NCBI RefSeq assembly: GCF_020531905.1
Contig: NZ_JAJAWG010000004.1
Span: forward strand, 169,263 to 233,262
DNA from: Deefgea salmonis
Lineage (GTDB): Bacteria; Pseudomonadota; Gammaproteobacteria; Burkholderiales; Chitinibacteraceae
Reading direction: 5' to 3'
DNA length: 64,000 nt
Program-made: the position numbers and the translations under genes
The notes under the pieces: model-generated
Databases searched by the model: none
What the model was told of the DNA's origin: nothing
What the model saw: the letters and a program-made list of their open reading frames with translations, nothing else
In this document: positions 1 to 8,145 of the stretch, in pieces
Layout of the letters: each line of letters starts with the position of its first letter
How positions within the stretch are numbered: the stretch's first letter is position 1

Positions 1-1
1 G

Positions 2-1276
2 CTCATCCTTGGTGGGGTTTTGTATTTTGGCGGTAGTGCTGCATTAGATGGGTGGGTATTGCTCCTGCATCGTTATTTTGCCTACTCTGCATTCGTATAC
101 CTCATTGTTCATGCACTTTCTCAAGTGATTTATTCACCTTGGCTACAGGTTCGGGCGATTCTTTTGCCCAAACTGAAGGTTGTGCGGCTGGTCGGGTGGA
201 CATTCTGGCTTGCTGTCTCGCTCGCTGCCGTGTTGTGGCTAGGGTCGGCGTGGATCATGCCGTATTTAACGCCGCAATTACGAATTGCTAATCTGGCGCT
301 GGATCAAGAGATTGTCATTGATGGGCTGGCAAACGAAAGTGCGTGGCAAAGCGCACCATTACACATCGTCAAAACGCTGAATATTGGCGCAAACGCGGCA
401 GAAACTCCGGTCACCGTACAGGGCTTGCGTCAGGGCGAAGTCGTTTATTTTCGCTTTAGCTGGCCTGATACAACGCCAAGTTTGCAGCACCTGCCCTTAG
501 TCAAAACCGCACAAGGCTGGCGCATCGAACAAACTGGCTTGCTGCGTAATGACGAAACTCAGTTTTATGAAGACAAGTTTGCGGTGATGTTTGCTCGTGC
601 GCCTGACGCAGCAGGCGCGGGCAGTATGCTATTGGGCTCGCAGCCTTTGACAGGACACGCAGCCAATCGGACAGGGCGTGGTTACCATGCGGCGCAAGGA
701 GCCCTGCTGGATGTGTGGCACTGGAAATCGGTACGCAATCATGGCACTAACCAGCTAGATGATAGCCATTTTGCCGCGGCTTACCCTGAGGTACCCGGCG
801 AGATTCGCTATACCGCAGGCTACAAATCAGACCCCTTGCAATCGGGTGGCTATAGCGAAAACTGGGCTTGGCCAAGCAATGGCATTGTGACGCCCAAGCG
901 ACTGCCGCGTGATCCTGCACAATTAGCGCGTTTTCAAGCTGCCAAACCCAACGATCCCCAGCTCGTTTGGGGCATGTCATGGTACGAAACTTTGCCGTAC
1001 TCGTCAGCAGCGGATCAATACCCAGTCGGTACTCGAATGCCATCGGTACTGTGGACCACGATGTTTGAAGGTGATCGCGGTGATGTGCGGGCGATGGCGA
1101 GTTGGCATAAGGGCGTGTGGACACTCGAGGCAGTACGCGGCATCAAAACCGAATCCCCCTTTGATTTAGCCTTGAATGAAGGCTTATTTATGTGGGTAGC
1201 GGTCTTTGATCATCAGCAAACCCAACACAGTTATCATTTGCGCCCCCTGCAGCTCCATTTTGAGGACCAATCATGA
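2..1276 (+). CDS. Cytochrome b561-like / ethylbenzene dehydrogenase-related haem protein, 5' truncated by window edge
   Basis: The reading frame is open from base 2, so the true start lies outside the window; the first possible start inside it is only a TTG at 20. The visible N-terminal part holds two hydrophobic segments (roughly residues 10-35 and 56-80 counted from the TTG) with histidines that could ligate haem b, as in the C-terminal half of a cytochrome b561-type membrane domain. After about residue 90 the protein is soluble and resembles the haem-binding gamma-subunit domain of ethylbenzene/DMSO-reductase-type dehydrogenases. Likely role: electron transfer at the membrane with a periplasmic haem domain. 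The next gene overlaps by 4 bp (ATGA), so the two are probably co-translated. Family assignment is by general resemblance; the substrate is unknown. Confidence 0.6.
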   Translation, partial: LILGGVLYFGGSAALDGWVLLLHRYFAYSAFVYLIVHALSQVIYSPWLQVRAILLPKLKVVRLVGWTFWLAVSLAAVLWLGSAWIMPYLTPQLRIANLALDQEIVIDGLANESAWQSAPLHIVKTLNIGANAAETPVTVQGLRQGEVVYFRFSWPDTTPSLQHLPLVKTAQGWRIEQTGLLRNDETQFYEDKFAVMFARAPDAAGAGSMLLGSQPLTGHAANRTGRGYHAAQGALLDVWHWKSVRNHGTNQLDDSHFAAAYPEVPGEIRYTAGYKSDPLQSGGYSENWAWPSNGIVTPKRLPRDPAQLARFQAAKPNDPQLVWGMSWYETLPYSSAADQYPVGTRMPSVLWTTMFEGDRGDVRAMASWHKGVWTLEAVRGIKTESPFDLALNEGLFMWVAVFDHQQTQHSYHLRPLQLHFEDQS

Positions 1277-1851
1277 AGCATCTTATATGCTGTTTGGCGC
1301 TGTTGAGTGCTATGCAGGCCAATGCCATTGATCGTTGGCAGAAAACGGATTCGCAAGGTCGTGCGCTGCCAGTTAGCGCAGGCCCTTGGTCGTGTATACG
1401 TGACCTGAAGACGGGCTTGCTTTGGGAAAATAAAACCGATAATGAAGGCTTACATTTTAATGCGGCAACGTATTCTTGGTTTGATGCGACGCATCGCCTT
1501 GGCGTAGAAAAAGCCGGAAGTTGCAGCGATGCGACGATGAAAGTCAGCCCCTGCGATACACGCGATTTAATCGTTTTAGCGAATCAGCAAGCTTGGTGCG
1601 GTGCTAGTCATTGGCGTGTGCCCAGCGCAAAAGAGCTGGCGAGTTTGTTACTAGATACCGGTTTTGCGGGTAACCCACTTATTGCCAGCGGATTTTTCCC
1701 ACACACCGGCCGATTCCCTTATTGGACTGCGGATGTGCGGCAAAGCAACAATGGCAAAACAGAAGCATTGATATTGCATTTTGGCAGTGGATCTACCCAG
1801 TGGCTGGGTACACAACACGCAGCCAGACTACGTTTGGTAGCAACACCATAA
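1273..1851 (+). CDS. Secreted DUF1566 (Lcl C-terminal domain) protein
   Basis: 192 aa. The N-terminus is a typical Sec signal peptide (hydrophobic core up to about residue 18, likely cleavage after AMQANA). The mature part carries the DUF1566 pattern: 'TGLLWENKT', a central 'WCGASHWRVPSAKELASLL' and a C-terminal region ending in 'RLRLVAT'. DUF1566 domains occur in secreted and surface proteins, often with sulfatase-modifying-factor-like folds, and have no single known activity. The start overlaps the stop of the upstream haem protein by 4 bp, which suggests a shared transcript and perhaps a periplasmic partner role. Function not known. Confidence 0.7.
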   Translation: MKHLICCLALLSAMQANAIDRWQKTDSQGRALPVSAGPWSCIRDLKTGLLWENKTDNEGLHFNAATYSWFDATHRLGVEKAGSCSDATMKVSPCDTRDLIVLANQQAWCGASHWRVPSAKELASLLLDTGFAGNPLIASGFFPHTGRFPYWTADVRQSNNGKTEALILHFGSGSTQWLGTQHAARLRLVATP

Positions 1852-1854
1852 GAA

Positions 1855-1898
1855 ATAGCATGGATAGTCTTTGCTGGATCTCGGTTAGTCCATGCTAT
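1855..1898. repeat. 10-bp perfect inverted repeat after the DUF1566 gene
   Basis: ATAGCATGGA at 1855-1864 is repeated inverted at 1889-1898, loop 24 nt. It sits directly after the stop codon at 1851, so it could end the transcript or protect its 3' end, but there is no clean T-tract behind it. Confidence 0.4.
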
Positions 1899-1952
1899 TG
1901 CGCAAATATTTATTGTTACAAAGGGAAGGAGGTGAACTGGAAAATTTGGGCG

Positions 1953-2330
1953 CTAACTTTTGAGAACGTATTTTTCCGTATAGGCTGCAAAAGTATTGGC
2001 TATTGAATATTGGGCGGCAATTTTCGCAACTTGCTTTTCAATGCGCGGATCTTTGCCTTCTTCGACTTTGCTGAGTGAGTCATTGCGTAGCTTTCTAGCT
2101 TGAGCCAATGTGACCTTGGGGTATTCGCCGAGCCATTGCTTGAACATTTTTCCGTTCAGGCCGTAACGATAGCGCCAGCGTTTTCTGTTTTCGGTAATGA
2201 TCAGGTAGAGGCCGCCACCATCATTGAGTGCGGTTTCAGCTTTGCCTTCCGGCAATTTGGCATTTTTAATTTCTAGCGGCGTTAAAAGATTGCATGTTTT
2301 TGCAGTCTTTTCTATCTTGGCTCTTGGCAT
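1953..2330 (-). pseudogene. Truncated tyrosine recombinase/integrase (N-terminal arm-binding domain only)
   Basis: About 125 residues from the ATG at 2330 (an upstream in-frame start at 2363 is also possible). The sequence matches the N-terminal DUF4102-type arm-DNA-binding domain of P4-like integrases: 'LTPLEIKNAKLPEGK', 'DGGGLYLIITENRKRWRYRY', 'LGEYPKVTLAQARKL'. Full-length relatives are about 400 aa and end with the catalytic R...HxxR...Y domain. Here the frame stops just as the core-binding domain should begin, so no catalytic residue is left. It is therefore a relic, not an active integrase. Its promoter side faces gggggcagg repeats and the tRNA-like att remnant at 2494. This supports past site-specific integration next to a tRNA-Leu. 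Confidence 0.75.
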
Positions 2331-2351
2331 GGAAATGCCCCTGTTGCGATG

Positions 2352-2381
2352 ACCTGCCCCCATTGTAGTACGGGGGCAGGT
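2352..2381. repeat. 10-bp perfect inverted repeat upstream of integrase relic (probable arm-type binding sites)
   Basis: ACCTGCCCCC at 2352-2361 and GGGGGCAGGT at 2372-2381 form a perfect inverted repeat with a 10-nt spacer. The same core gggggcagg occurs twice more as a direct repeat at 2570-2578 and 2582-2590. Repeats of this kind around an att site and integrase gene are typical arm-type sites; that role is inferred. Confidence 0.5.
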
Positions 2382-2423
2382 TTTGTACTGGCTGTCTTGG
2401 GATCTTGTCGGATGTTACAGGCA

Positions 2424-2459
2424 ACAAAAAACCCGCAAAGCTAGGCTTTATGCGGGTTT
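2424..2459 (-). terminator. Rho-independent terminator, paralogous to the one behind tRNA-Leu(GAG)
   Basis: On the minus strand AACCCGCA pairs with TGCGGGTT and is followed by TTTTTTG. The arrangement (hairpin followed, 35 bp further up, by a tRNA-Leu-like 3' end) copies the terminator plus tRNA-Leu arrangement at 16409-16473. Confidence 0.6.
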
Positions 2460-2493
2460 GAAGTACTACTTAGGACTGCTTAAAACCATTTAA

Positions 2494-2514
2494 TGGTGCC
2501 AACACGGGACTCGG
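2494..2514 (-). other. Degenerate tRNA-Leu 3' end: candidate attachment-site remnant
   Basis: Plus-strand bases from tggtgcc at 2494 to actcg near 2513 match the CCA end, acceptor strand and T-arm of tRNA-Leu(GAG) at 16453-16473, with one base missing and one substitution over 21 positions. The match stops in the T-loop; no tRNA body follows. With the integrase relic downstream in the same orientation, this is best read as an att core left by integration into a tRNA-Leu 3' end. Confidence 0.5.
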
Positions 2515-2752
2515 TTTTTGATCTGTATACCTTATTTTTATTGAAGCTAACTTTTTATTTTTTGCTAATGGGGGCAGGAATGGGGGCAGGTGTGTACCTT
2601 GCTACAGAGCCAATCACCATTGCAGATGCAGTTTAGGGGGGCGTGATCCTTTACTTTGTGTATCGATCCATTTCACAGTGGAGAGCAGGGTAAAGACATC
2701 ACAGGTGCTTTGCGGCATGCCAAATTTTACATTACGAATATAAATGTTGACC

Positions 2753-2780
2753 GATATCCTGTGCAAAAGCACAGGATATC
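2753..2780. repeat. Perfect 12-bp hairpin with AAAA loop
   Basis: GATATCCTGTGC (2753-2764), loop AAAA (2765-2768), GCACAGGATATC (2769-2780). The stem is perfect and there is no U-tract on either side, so it is not a standard intrinsic terminator. It lies 207 bp downstream of the dtcC stop codon. Confidence 0.55.
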
Positions 2781-2987
2781 TAAAATTGCAGCATCTTGTC
2801 GTGATAAGTCACTATCAAAGTTTTGTGCTACTCCTTGTCTGGGTGTATCACACAACATTTATTGTGTCTTTATGATCAAAACATCACCAGCAGATAAATG
2901 CTACATCGTTGTTCACTGGCGATGAGTTGATACTGCATAATCGATATAGGTTTGGCAACAGTCGAATAGGTCTACATTTTGATTAAT

Positions 2988-4184
2988 TTAGTATGTATAT
3001 TCATGCTCTAAAAATTTCAACGCCATTGATGCGCTAGTATATGCAGCATATTTTTGCCAATCGTCATTTTTGTGTGGATCAGCAAAATCACATACTGATT
3101 TTATTATTATTGCTTTGGTGCCAATGATTGAATATTGATGTACTGCCGACATTACACCATAGGCCTCCATTTCAATTCCGATTGTATTCTTGTTATGCTC
3201 TTGAATCAGTGCCGTAGTGTTGGGATCTTCTAAGACCACAGCTCCGGTAGCAATAGGTCCAACATGCATACTTAAGCTATGAGGTGGACGTTTCCCGCCT
3301 TTCCAGTTAGAGTAAATTTCATCTAAATATTTTCGACTAACGGCTAAGGTTTTAAATTTAGAGTATATAGCAGCATCAAGTGGTAATTGATGCGGGGCAG
3401 ATAAGAAGATTACTTTATTATCTCTAATTGTTAGTTTTCCACTTCCCCAATCCCAAGTAGATTCAGCAACTAATATATCTCCCAATTCCACCTTTCCTTT
3501 AATGCCTGCAGCAATTCCTGTCATTATGACTAATTTAGGAGTGAACTTTTCACAGATTGTTGCAGTTAATGCGGCAGCAGAGCTCATTCCCATCCGTGGC
3601 AAACTGACTGCGAGTATTTTTTTTATTTTACCATCTGTTGTTGTTATCTCTCCTGAGTAAAAATTACTCGGGTTGTCTCTTAGTGAAAAATTATCCCATT
3701 TTAGATCGAATTTTAATAACTCTTCTAATTCTGTATGCTCTAGTGCAGTTATAAAAACGACATCAAAGTGTGCATGCTTGTCATACAAGTAATTGAACTT
3801 ATTGTGGATTATTTGAGAAACAGAATGTGTGTCATTGTTGGCATTAATTAACACCCAGCCACGGCTTCTGAAGAAATCAACATTTTCCTCATATGAATCA
3901 TTGTGGGAGGTCACTGCAACAATGTTTCTTGGCCTTAATACGTTGGCACGTATACAAATTGAATTTATTAATTCAACTCCCCCGTTTGTATTTATATCGC
4001 CGCCAAGAATATCTGGTATTTGAAGATCCAGAACAAGTAAATCAAATTGATTTTTTTCCATTGCTCGAAGAGCTGCATTAGAGTTCTGAACAACCATAGG
4101 CTCTGATACTCCAAGTTTGATCAAGGTAGAGCTAATTAGTTTTGTTGTATCATTGTACTGATCATCCACAATAAGTACTTTCAT
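2988..4184 (-). CDS. dtcC: Detocs effector DtcC: receiver domain fused to nucleoside phosphorylase/nucleosidase
   Basis: 398 aa. Residues 1-125 are a response-regulator receiver: acidic pair D7-D8, phospho-acceptor D53 in 'LLVLDLQIPD', and T92 in 'VTS'. The usual KP switch lysine is not obvious. Residues about 138-398 are a PNP/UDP phosphorylase (MTAN-like) domain: 'VVFITALEHTELEELL' at the start, glycine-rich 'IMTGIAAGIKGKVELGDILVA', ribose-binding 'GIEMEAYG' (E338-M339-E340) and the catalytic-type Asp in 'KSVCDFAD' (D366). In the characterised Detocs system this effector is activated by phosphotransfer and cleaves the N-glycosidic bond of ATP, halting the infected cell. That activity is transferred by homology, not shown here. 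The start overlaps dtcB by 4 bp (ATGA). The operon is clearly more AT-rich than the neighbouring hsd genes. Confidence 0.88.
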   Translation of the reverse strand: MKVLIVDDQYNDTTKLISSTLIKLGVSEPMVVQNSNAALRAMEKNQFDLLVLDLQIPDILGGDINTNGGVELINSICIRANVLRPRNIVAVTSHNDSYEENVDFFRSRGWVLINANNDTHSVSQIIHNKFNYLYDKHAHFDVVFITALEHTELEELLKFDLKWDNFSLRDNPSNFYSGEITTTDGKIKKILAVSLPRMGMSSAAALTATICEKFTPKLVIMTGIAAGIKGKVELGDILVAESTWDWGSGKLTIRDNKVIFLSAPHQLPLDAAIYSKFKTLAVSRKYLDEIYSNWKGGKRPPHSLSMHVGPIATGAVVLEDPNTTALIQEHNKNTIGIEMEAYGVMSAVHQYSIIGTKAIIIKSVCDFADPHKNDDWQKYAAYTSASMALKFLEHEYTY

Positions 4185-4633
4185 TTCTCATCCATTATTA
4201 AATAACTCAAAATTTCAGCTTTCCAGTCTTCTGTTGCAGAATTGTAATAAATGCAACCTTTGAAAAAGGAGTATTCTTTCGAAAAGCCTAAAATCAACTC
4301 ATCCAAACTTACTGCTCCATTCTCAAATGATTTGTACTGTGTAACTACTACAACAGGAGTATTAATTCTTCGTAATTTCATTTGAGCCATTATTTCATAC
4401 CCAGCAAAACTCTCTGGTTCTCCACCCAAAGGATCAGCCGCACTAATATCAAAACTAGGCATACTCATATCTAAGAGTAGAAGGTCAATTTCTTTCTCCT
4501 CAATAACGGCGCGAAGCCCGGAGCGCAAGGACTCTTTTGAGATAATTGCGGCTTCATTGTTTGTTACAAAGTTTATATGATTAATGATCCGCTCGCGCTT
4601 ATCATAATCATCTTCAACTAGAAGTATCTTCAT
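4181..4633 (-). CDS. dtcB: Detocs regulator DtcB: stand-alone receiver domain
   Basis: 150 aa, a single receiver domain with no output domain. Visible landmarks are the acidic patch E7-D8-D9, phospho-acceptor D55 in 'LLLLDMSMPS', and T98 in 'VVVVTQ'. There is a longer than usual loop after D55 ('SAADPLGGEPESF'), and the switch lysine is not in a recognisable KP context. In Detocs the lone receiver is thought to act as a phosphate sink that keeps basal kinase activity from triggering the effector; this role is carried over from the known system. The start lies 20 bp inside the 3' end of dtcA and the stop overlaps dtcC by 4 bp, so the three proteins are translationally coupled. Confidence 0.85.
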   Translation of the reverse strand: MKILLVEDDYDKRERIINHINFVTNNEAAIISKESLRSGLRAVIEEKEIDLLLLDMSMPSFDISAADPLGGEPESFAGYEIMAQMKLRRINTPVVVVTQYKSFENGAVSLDELILGFSKEYSFFKGCIYYNSATEDWKAEILSYLIMDEK

Positions 4634-7600
4634 AAAAAATCACCTTCTTCAACTCAGTCATTGGCACGCTTATTTGCACACGGAATGTTTGATTGTTAGC
4701 ATAACCAAACTCGATTGAGTGCATCAAGTCCATATCTTTGTATAAACTTTTCCAAACTTTGAAAAAACCAGACTGTCCTTCACCTTGAGCAGCCTTAATA
4801 GCATAATCTGCTTTGCCATATTGTTCACGGTATATGTCTAATCCAGCATTTGCTAAAATAATATCACCAACAAATTTACAATCGTTCTCGATAGTAACAA
4901 TAAAGTTATCATTATCTAATTTTACTGATGTATTAATCTCCAAATTTTCTTTGTTTATGCCAGATTTACTTACACAATTTTCAAAAATAACGTATAGAAA
5001 ATCTACAAAGTAACTAAGAAATACACCCTGAAATTGAAGATGGCAACTGATATCAATTTTGACGTTTGCAGATGTTGATAAACGTGCAATTTCAATAGGA
5101 ATATCAAAATCAAAAGATTTTAGAGTAACCCCATGAGAACGTGTAAACCAACTTGCTATGGTTTCTACTGTGGCACTCAATGATGTTCTAGCACGACTAA
5201 TTGCATCGTTAAACTCAGAGATTGCAGTGTCTTTGGCAGCTACTTGTAAAATGTCAGTATGGAATTTATCAATAAGCAAACAAATAGAGTCTCGAAATTC
5301 ATCAGCAAGCCGCTCCCTTATTACTTTAAGGCTATTTTCTGTTCTTGACCATAGCCACTGAGTTGCAACTTTTGCAAATTCTGTATATTCACGTCCCTTT
5401 CCTATCGATAACTGTATTGAATATGTTTCAAGTGATGTTACAGAAAAATTAAACATCGCTTTATCGTTAATGGTTATTTGTGATAGACCAGATATTTCTT
5501 GGTCAATTGTATGGATTTGAAACCACTTATCATTAACCTCATCAATCATTTGATTAATTTTTAGTGCAAAATCAGAGCAGAGCTTTTCAATAGCAATAAC
5601 ATCGGGACCAGATAAAGATTCAAAATGTGTGGACCAGTACGATTGTTTTCTTGAATTTGACAAGGATGAACTTTTTGGGATGGTAAGATTGTTGTCTGAA
5701 AAGCATTTTCTTATTGCATTTGGGAAATGTCCATGACGAATACGTGTGCTTAAATAGCCATTTAAGCCTTTGTCCCCAAAAGTAAACTCATCTCGAATTC
5801 GTTTTATAAGTTTCAGGAAGACCCCATTCTTTTCATTGAGAATTAAATCTTGTATATGTAAAAGGTGCATGTTGTTTACAATGTCTTTATTGCCTGAGAA
5901 TTTTCTGTACATATTGTCAAGAGTTAATTCGTCTTGAGCCAATGAATAGTCATTTTCTCTTAGTTCAGAAAATCGATTGTACATAGTTTTAATGTCGCTA
6001 ACAGAGCTAGAAAACATGAAGCTTGTATCAGCATAAATTCGACTACTTTCAATTTGCTTGGCTGCATCACGTAATACCAACTTCCGTGTTCTTTCTTTAA
6101 CCTCATAGCTAAGATCTTCAATAGAATCTCCTTGTTCAATTAAATATTGACAAATTGAAACTCGGTAGCGCTCAATTTCACTTGCGCTAGAAAATTCTAA
6201 GTAGTTTTTCATTGCACTAGGTGTACACACATAGCGTAAAAAATAATGTGTATTACTGTCCTTTGATGTTGTCAAATCAAGTGGCAATTTTGCATTGTTA
6301 TTATTTAGGTAAATTTCAAAGCTATAGCTCAGAGCTGGATCAAATTCATCACTTACAAATCGTGAGTGAATAGAAAATAAAAATGGAAGTGTTGCCGATT
6401 TAGATATGTTGATTAGATCTTGACATTCAAAGCATATTGCGCGGCTGTCAAATATTGAAATTAAATTTTCATTTTTAATTATTGTATTGACGAATACTTC
6501 TGCCGCCTTTTCATATTCGTGCATTGCTAGGTATACATCGGCTAAGTTGCGAGCCGCACTTTGTGCAATAAGAACGTCGTTGTCGTTAATTAGTTCGCTG
6601 AACAAATTAACAGCTGAGCTATAGTCGTGTCTTTCGAAGGATTGAATGGCAATGAATTTTTTCATTCGGCCAGGGGCCACATCGCTCAATTGTTTGAATG
6701 CGCTTTCAATCTTGTCATAATTTCGTGATATTTCAAATAATCTATATACTAGCGAAGATTCATTCGAAATTTTTAGCTTTTCAATATACTCACTTTCTAA
6801 TGTCTCATGTATCGCAAAGGCTTTACCTGGCGAATTTACAGATGAAAGTGCTGCTCGTAGTTGATCAAGTTTTTTACTTCGTATCCCGTTGATTAGCTTT
6901 GCTTCACAGCATAGAAAAAGTTGTAGTTCTCTAAACCAAGGCAACATGCCAAATGAAAAAGTTTGTGCCTCAAGCCATATAACGGACTTATCAAAATTTT
7001 CATTTTTAACTAACAATGACACCATTGAAGAAAATATCTTGCCTTGGTAGTCACAGTAAGGAGCGATTGAATTTCTAGTTGAGCATTTTGCGGATAATTC
7101 GAATAGTGTGAAATTATATTTATTACTTTCCTCATCTTTGATTGAGTTTATAGCACCTGAATAATCACCACTTGTGTAGTAGTCTAAAATATCAAACTTA
7201 GATTTTTCAAACTCCCAGTTGGTTTTTATTCCATAAATGTTAGCTAGTCCGTTAATATGAGCTGAGTTGAATTTATGGCATAGATGTTTGACGACCTTTT
7301 GTGCTTCACTTTTCTCAACATCAGTCATGTCGGATATGAATGAGTGTAAAGTAAAATCTAGTAAGCATTTAAATATGTCAATAATTGATGTGTTTTTTTC
7401 AAATCCAAAAATTGATGCGAAATCAAGATCGTAATTGAATGTGTTTTTTATAAATTTATATGTTGCAAAGTGTAAAATATCTCCAGTAAAGCTTCGGCGG
7501 ACACTCTGCTCGAAAAACTTTGCTTCTGGTGAGAGCATATCGGAGTCACTGTAACGCTCAGATAGTTTCAATACAACTGATTTAAAGAAATTTATTTGAT

Positions 7601-8087
7601 GATCATCTTTTATATATTTACTGACTAGGTCTTGGTGTTCATCCACCCTGCCAGAAAATGCTAATAGTGATGCTCGGAGACTAATTGACCAAGTTGAAAT
7701 TCCACACATAACATCGATTTCATCAAGAATAAGCAATGCACTATTTGTTTCTTGTTCAAGAATCAGTATCTCAAGTTTGGCTTCAGCATTAATAAAGTAT
7801 GCTATCTCTTTTGAATGGACATCTACTAGACCTAGGCACCAAGCTATATTTTTTTCTAGATCATTATTCAGTGTTGGAGTTAATGACTCATAAAACCGGT
7901 GTTTGCTGTCTAGTGATAGTGTTATTGCCGGTTTAAAGTGATGATGCATTTTCAAAATTGCTGGACCCTTCCTAATTGCCGAAGTGCTTGATTTTGCGAA
8001 AAATGCATTTAGAACTTTTTTTCTTTCGTTTGATGATGCAAGAATTCTAGTTAATTCGCTTGGACTTTTTTTGTTTCTCTTCTTCAT
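4614..8087 (-). CDS. dtcA: Detocs sensor kinase DtcA: large TPR-like N-terminus with C-terminal histidine-kinase domain
   Basis: 1157 aa, no transmembrane segment or signal peptide, so cytoplasmic. Most of the chain is helical and repeat-like; residues around 480-535 fit TPR units ('YSSAVNLFSELI', 'LADVYLAMHEYEKAAEVF'). The C-terminus is a divergent histidine kinase: a candidate phospho-accepting H943 in 'KFHTDIL', an N-box like 'YVIFENCVSKSG' (N1037) and a G-box-like 'GEGQSGFFKVW' (about 1102-1112). The cue sensed is unknown; in Detocs the TPR-like part is assumed to detect phage infection. A likely ribosome-binding site (AGG) lies about 12 bases upstream of the ATG at 8087, and the gene leads the dtcA-dtcB-dtcC operon. 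Sequence identity of the N-terminal sensor to described DtcA proteins cannot be judged by eye. Confidence 0.83.
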   Translation of the reverse strand: MKKRNKKSPSELTRILASSNERKKVLNAFFAKSSTSAIRKGPAILKMHHHFKPAITLSLDSKHRFYESLTPTLNNDLEKNIAWCLGLVDVHSKEIAYFINAEAKLEILILEQETNSALLILDEIDVMCGISTWSISLRASLLAFSGRVDEHQDLVSKYIKDDHQINFFKSVVLKLSERYSDSDMLSPEAKFFEQSVRRSFTGDILHFATYKFIKNTFNYDLDFASIFGFEKNTSIIDIFKCLLDFTLHSFISDMTDVEKSEAQKVVKHLCHKFNSAHINGLANIYGIKTNWEFEKSKFDILDYYTSGDYSGAINSIKDEESNKYNFTLFELSAKCSTRNSIAPYCDYQGKIFSSMVSLLVKNENFDKSVIWLEAQTFSFGMLPWFRELQLFLCCEAKLINGIRSKKLDQLRAALSSVNSPGKAFAIHETLESEYIEKLKISNESSLVYRLFEISRNYDKIESAFKQLSDVAPGRMKKFIAIQSFERHDYSSAVNLFSELINDNDVLIAQSAARNLADVYLAMHEYEKAAEVFVNTIIKNENLISIFDSRAICFECQDLINISKSATLPFLFSIHSRFVSDEFDPALSYSFEIYLNNNNAKLPLDLTTSKDSNTHYFLRYVCTPSAMKNYLEFSSASEIERYRVSICQYLIEQGDSIEDLSYEVKERTRKLVLRDAAKQIESSRIYADTSFMFSSSVSDIKTMYNRFSELRENDYSLAQDELTLDNMYRKFSGNKDIVNNMHLLHIQDLILNEKNGVFLKLIKRIRDEFTFGDKGLNGYLSTRIRHGHFPNAIRKCFSDNNLTIPKSSSLSNSRKQSYWSTHFESLSGPDVIAIEKLCSDFALKINQMIDEVNDKWFQIHTIDQEISGLSQITINDKAMFNFSVTSLETYSIQLSIGKGREYTEFAKVATQWLWSRTENSLKVIRERLADEFRDSICLLIDKFHTDILQVAAKDTAISEFNDAISRARTSLSATVETIASWFTRSHGVTLKSFDFDIPIEIARLSTSANVKIDISCHLQFQGVFLSYFVDFLYVIFENCVSKSGINKENLEINTSVKLDNDNFIVTIENDCKFVGDIILANAGLDIYREQYGKADYAIKAAQGEGQSGFFKVWKSLYKDMDLMHSIEFGYANNQTFRVQISVPMTELKKVIFYEDTSS

Positions 8088-8145
8088 TTTTTAAAACCTA
8101 AATATATGGCTAATTTCGGCGAAAAATAATAAATATTTTTTACAA

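Larger units (their letters stand above)
2364..2987. other. Non-coding island edge between integrase relic and dtcC
   Basis: No convincing gene. It holds the inverted and direct gggggcagg repeats, the terminator at 2424, the tRNA-Leu-like att remnant at 2494 and the hairpin at 2753. A short open frame at 2656-2925 has no ribosome-binding site and an unlikely, Cys/His-scattered composition. Confidence 0.6.

Noticed and set aside
2656..2925. 89-residue open frame downstream of the Detocs operon
   Set aside because: No ribosome-binding site, unlikely composition, and it runs through the perfect hairpin at 2753-2780.
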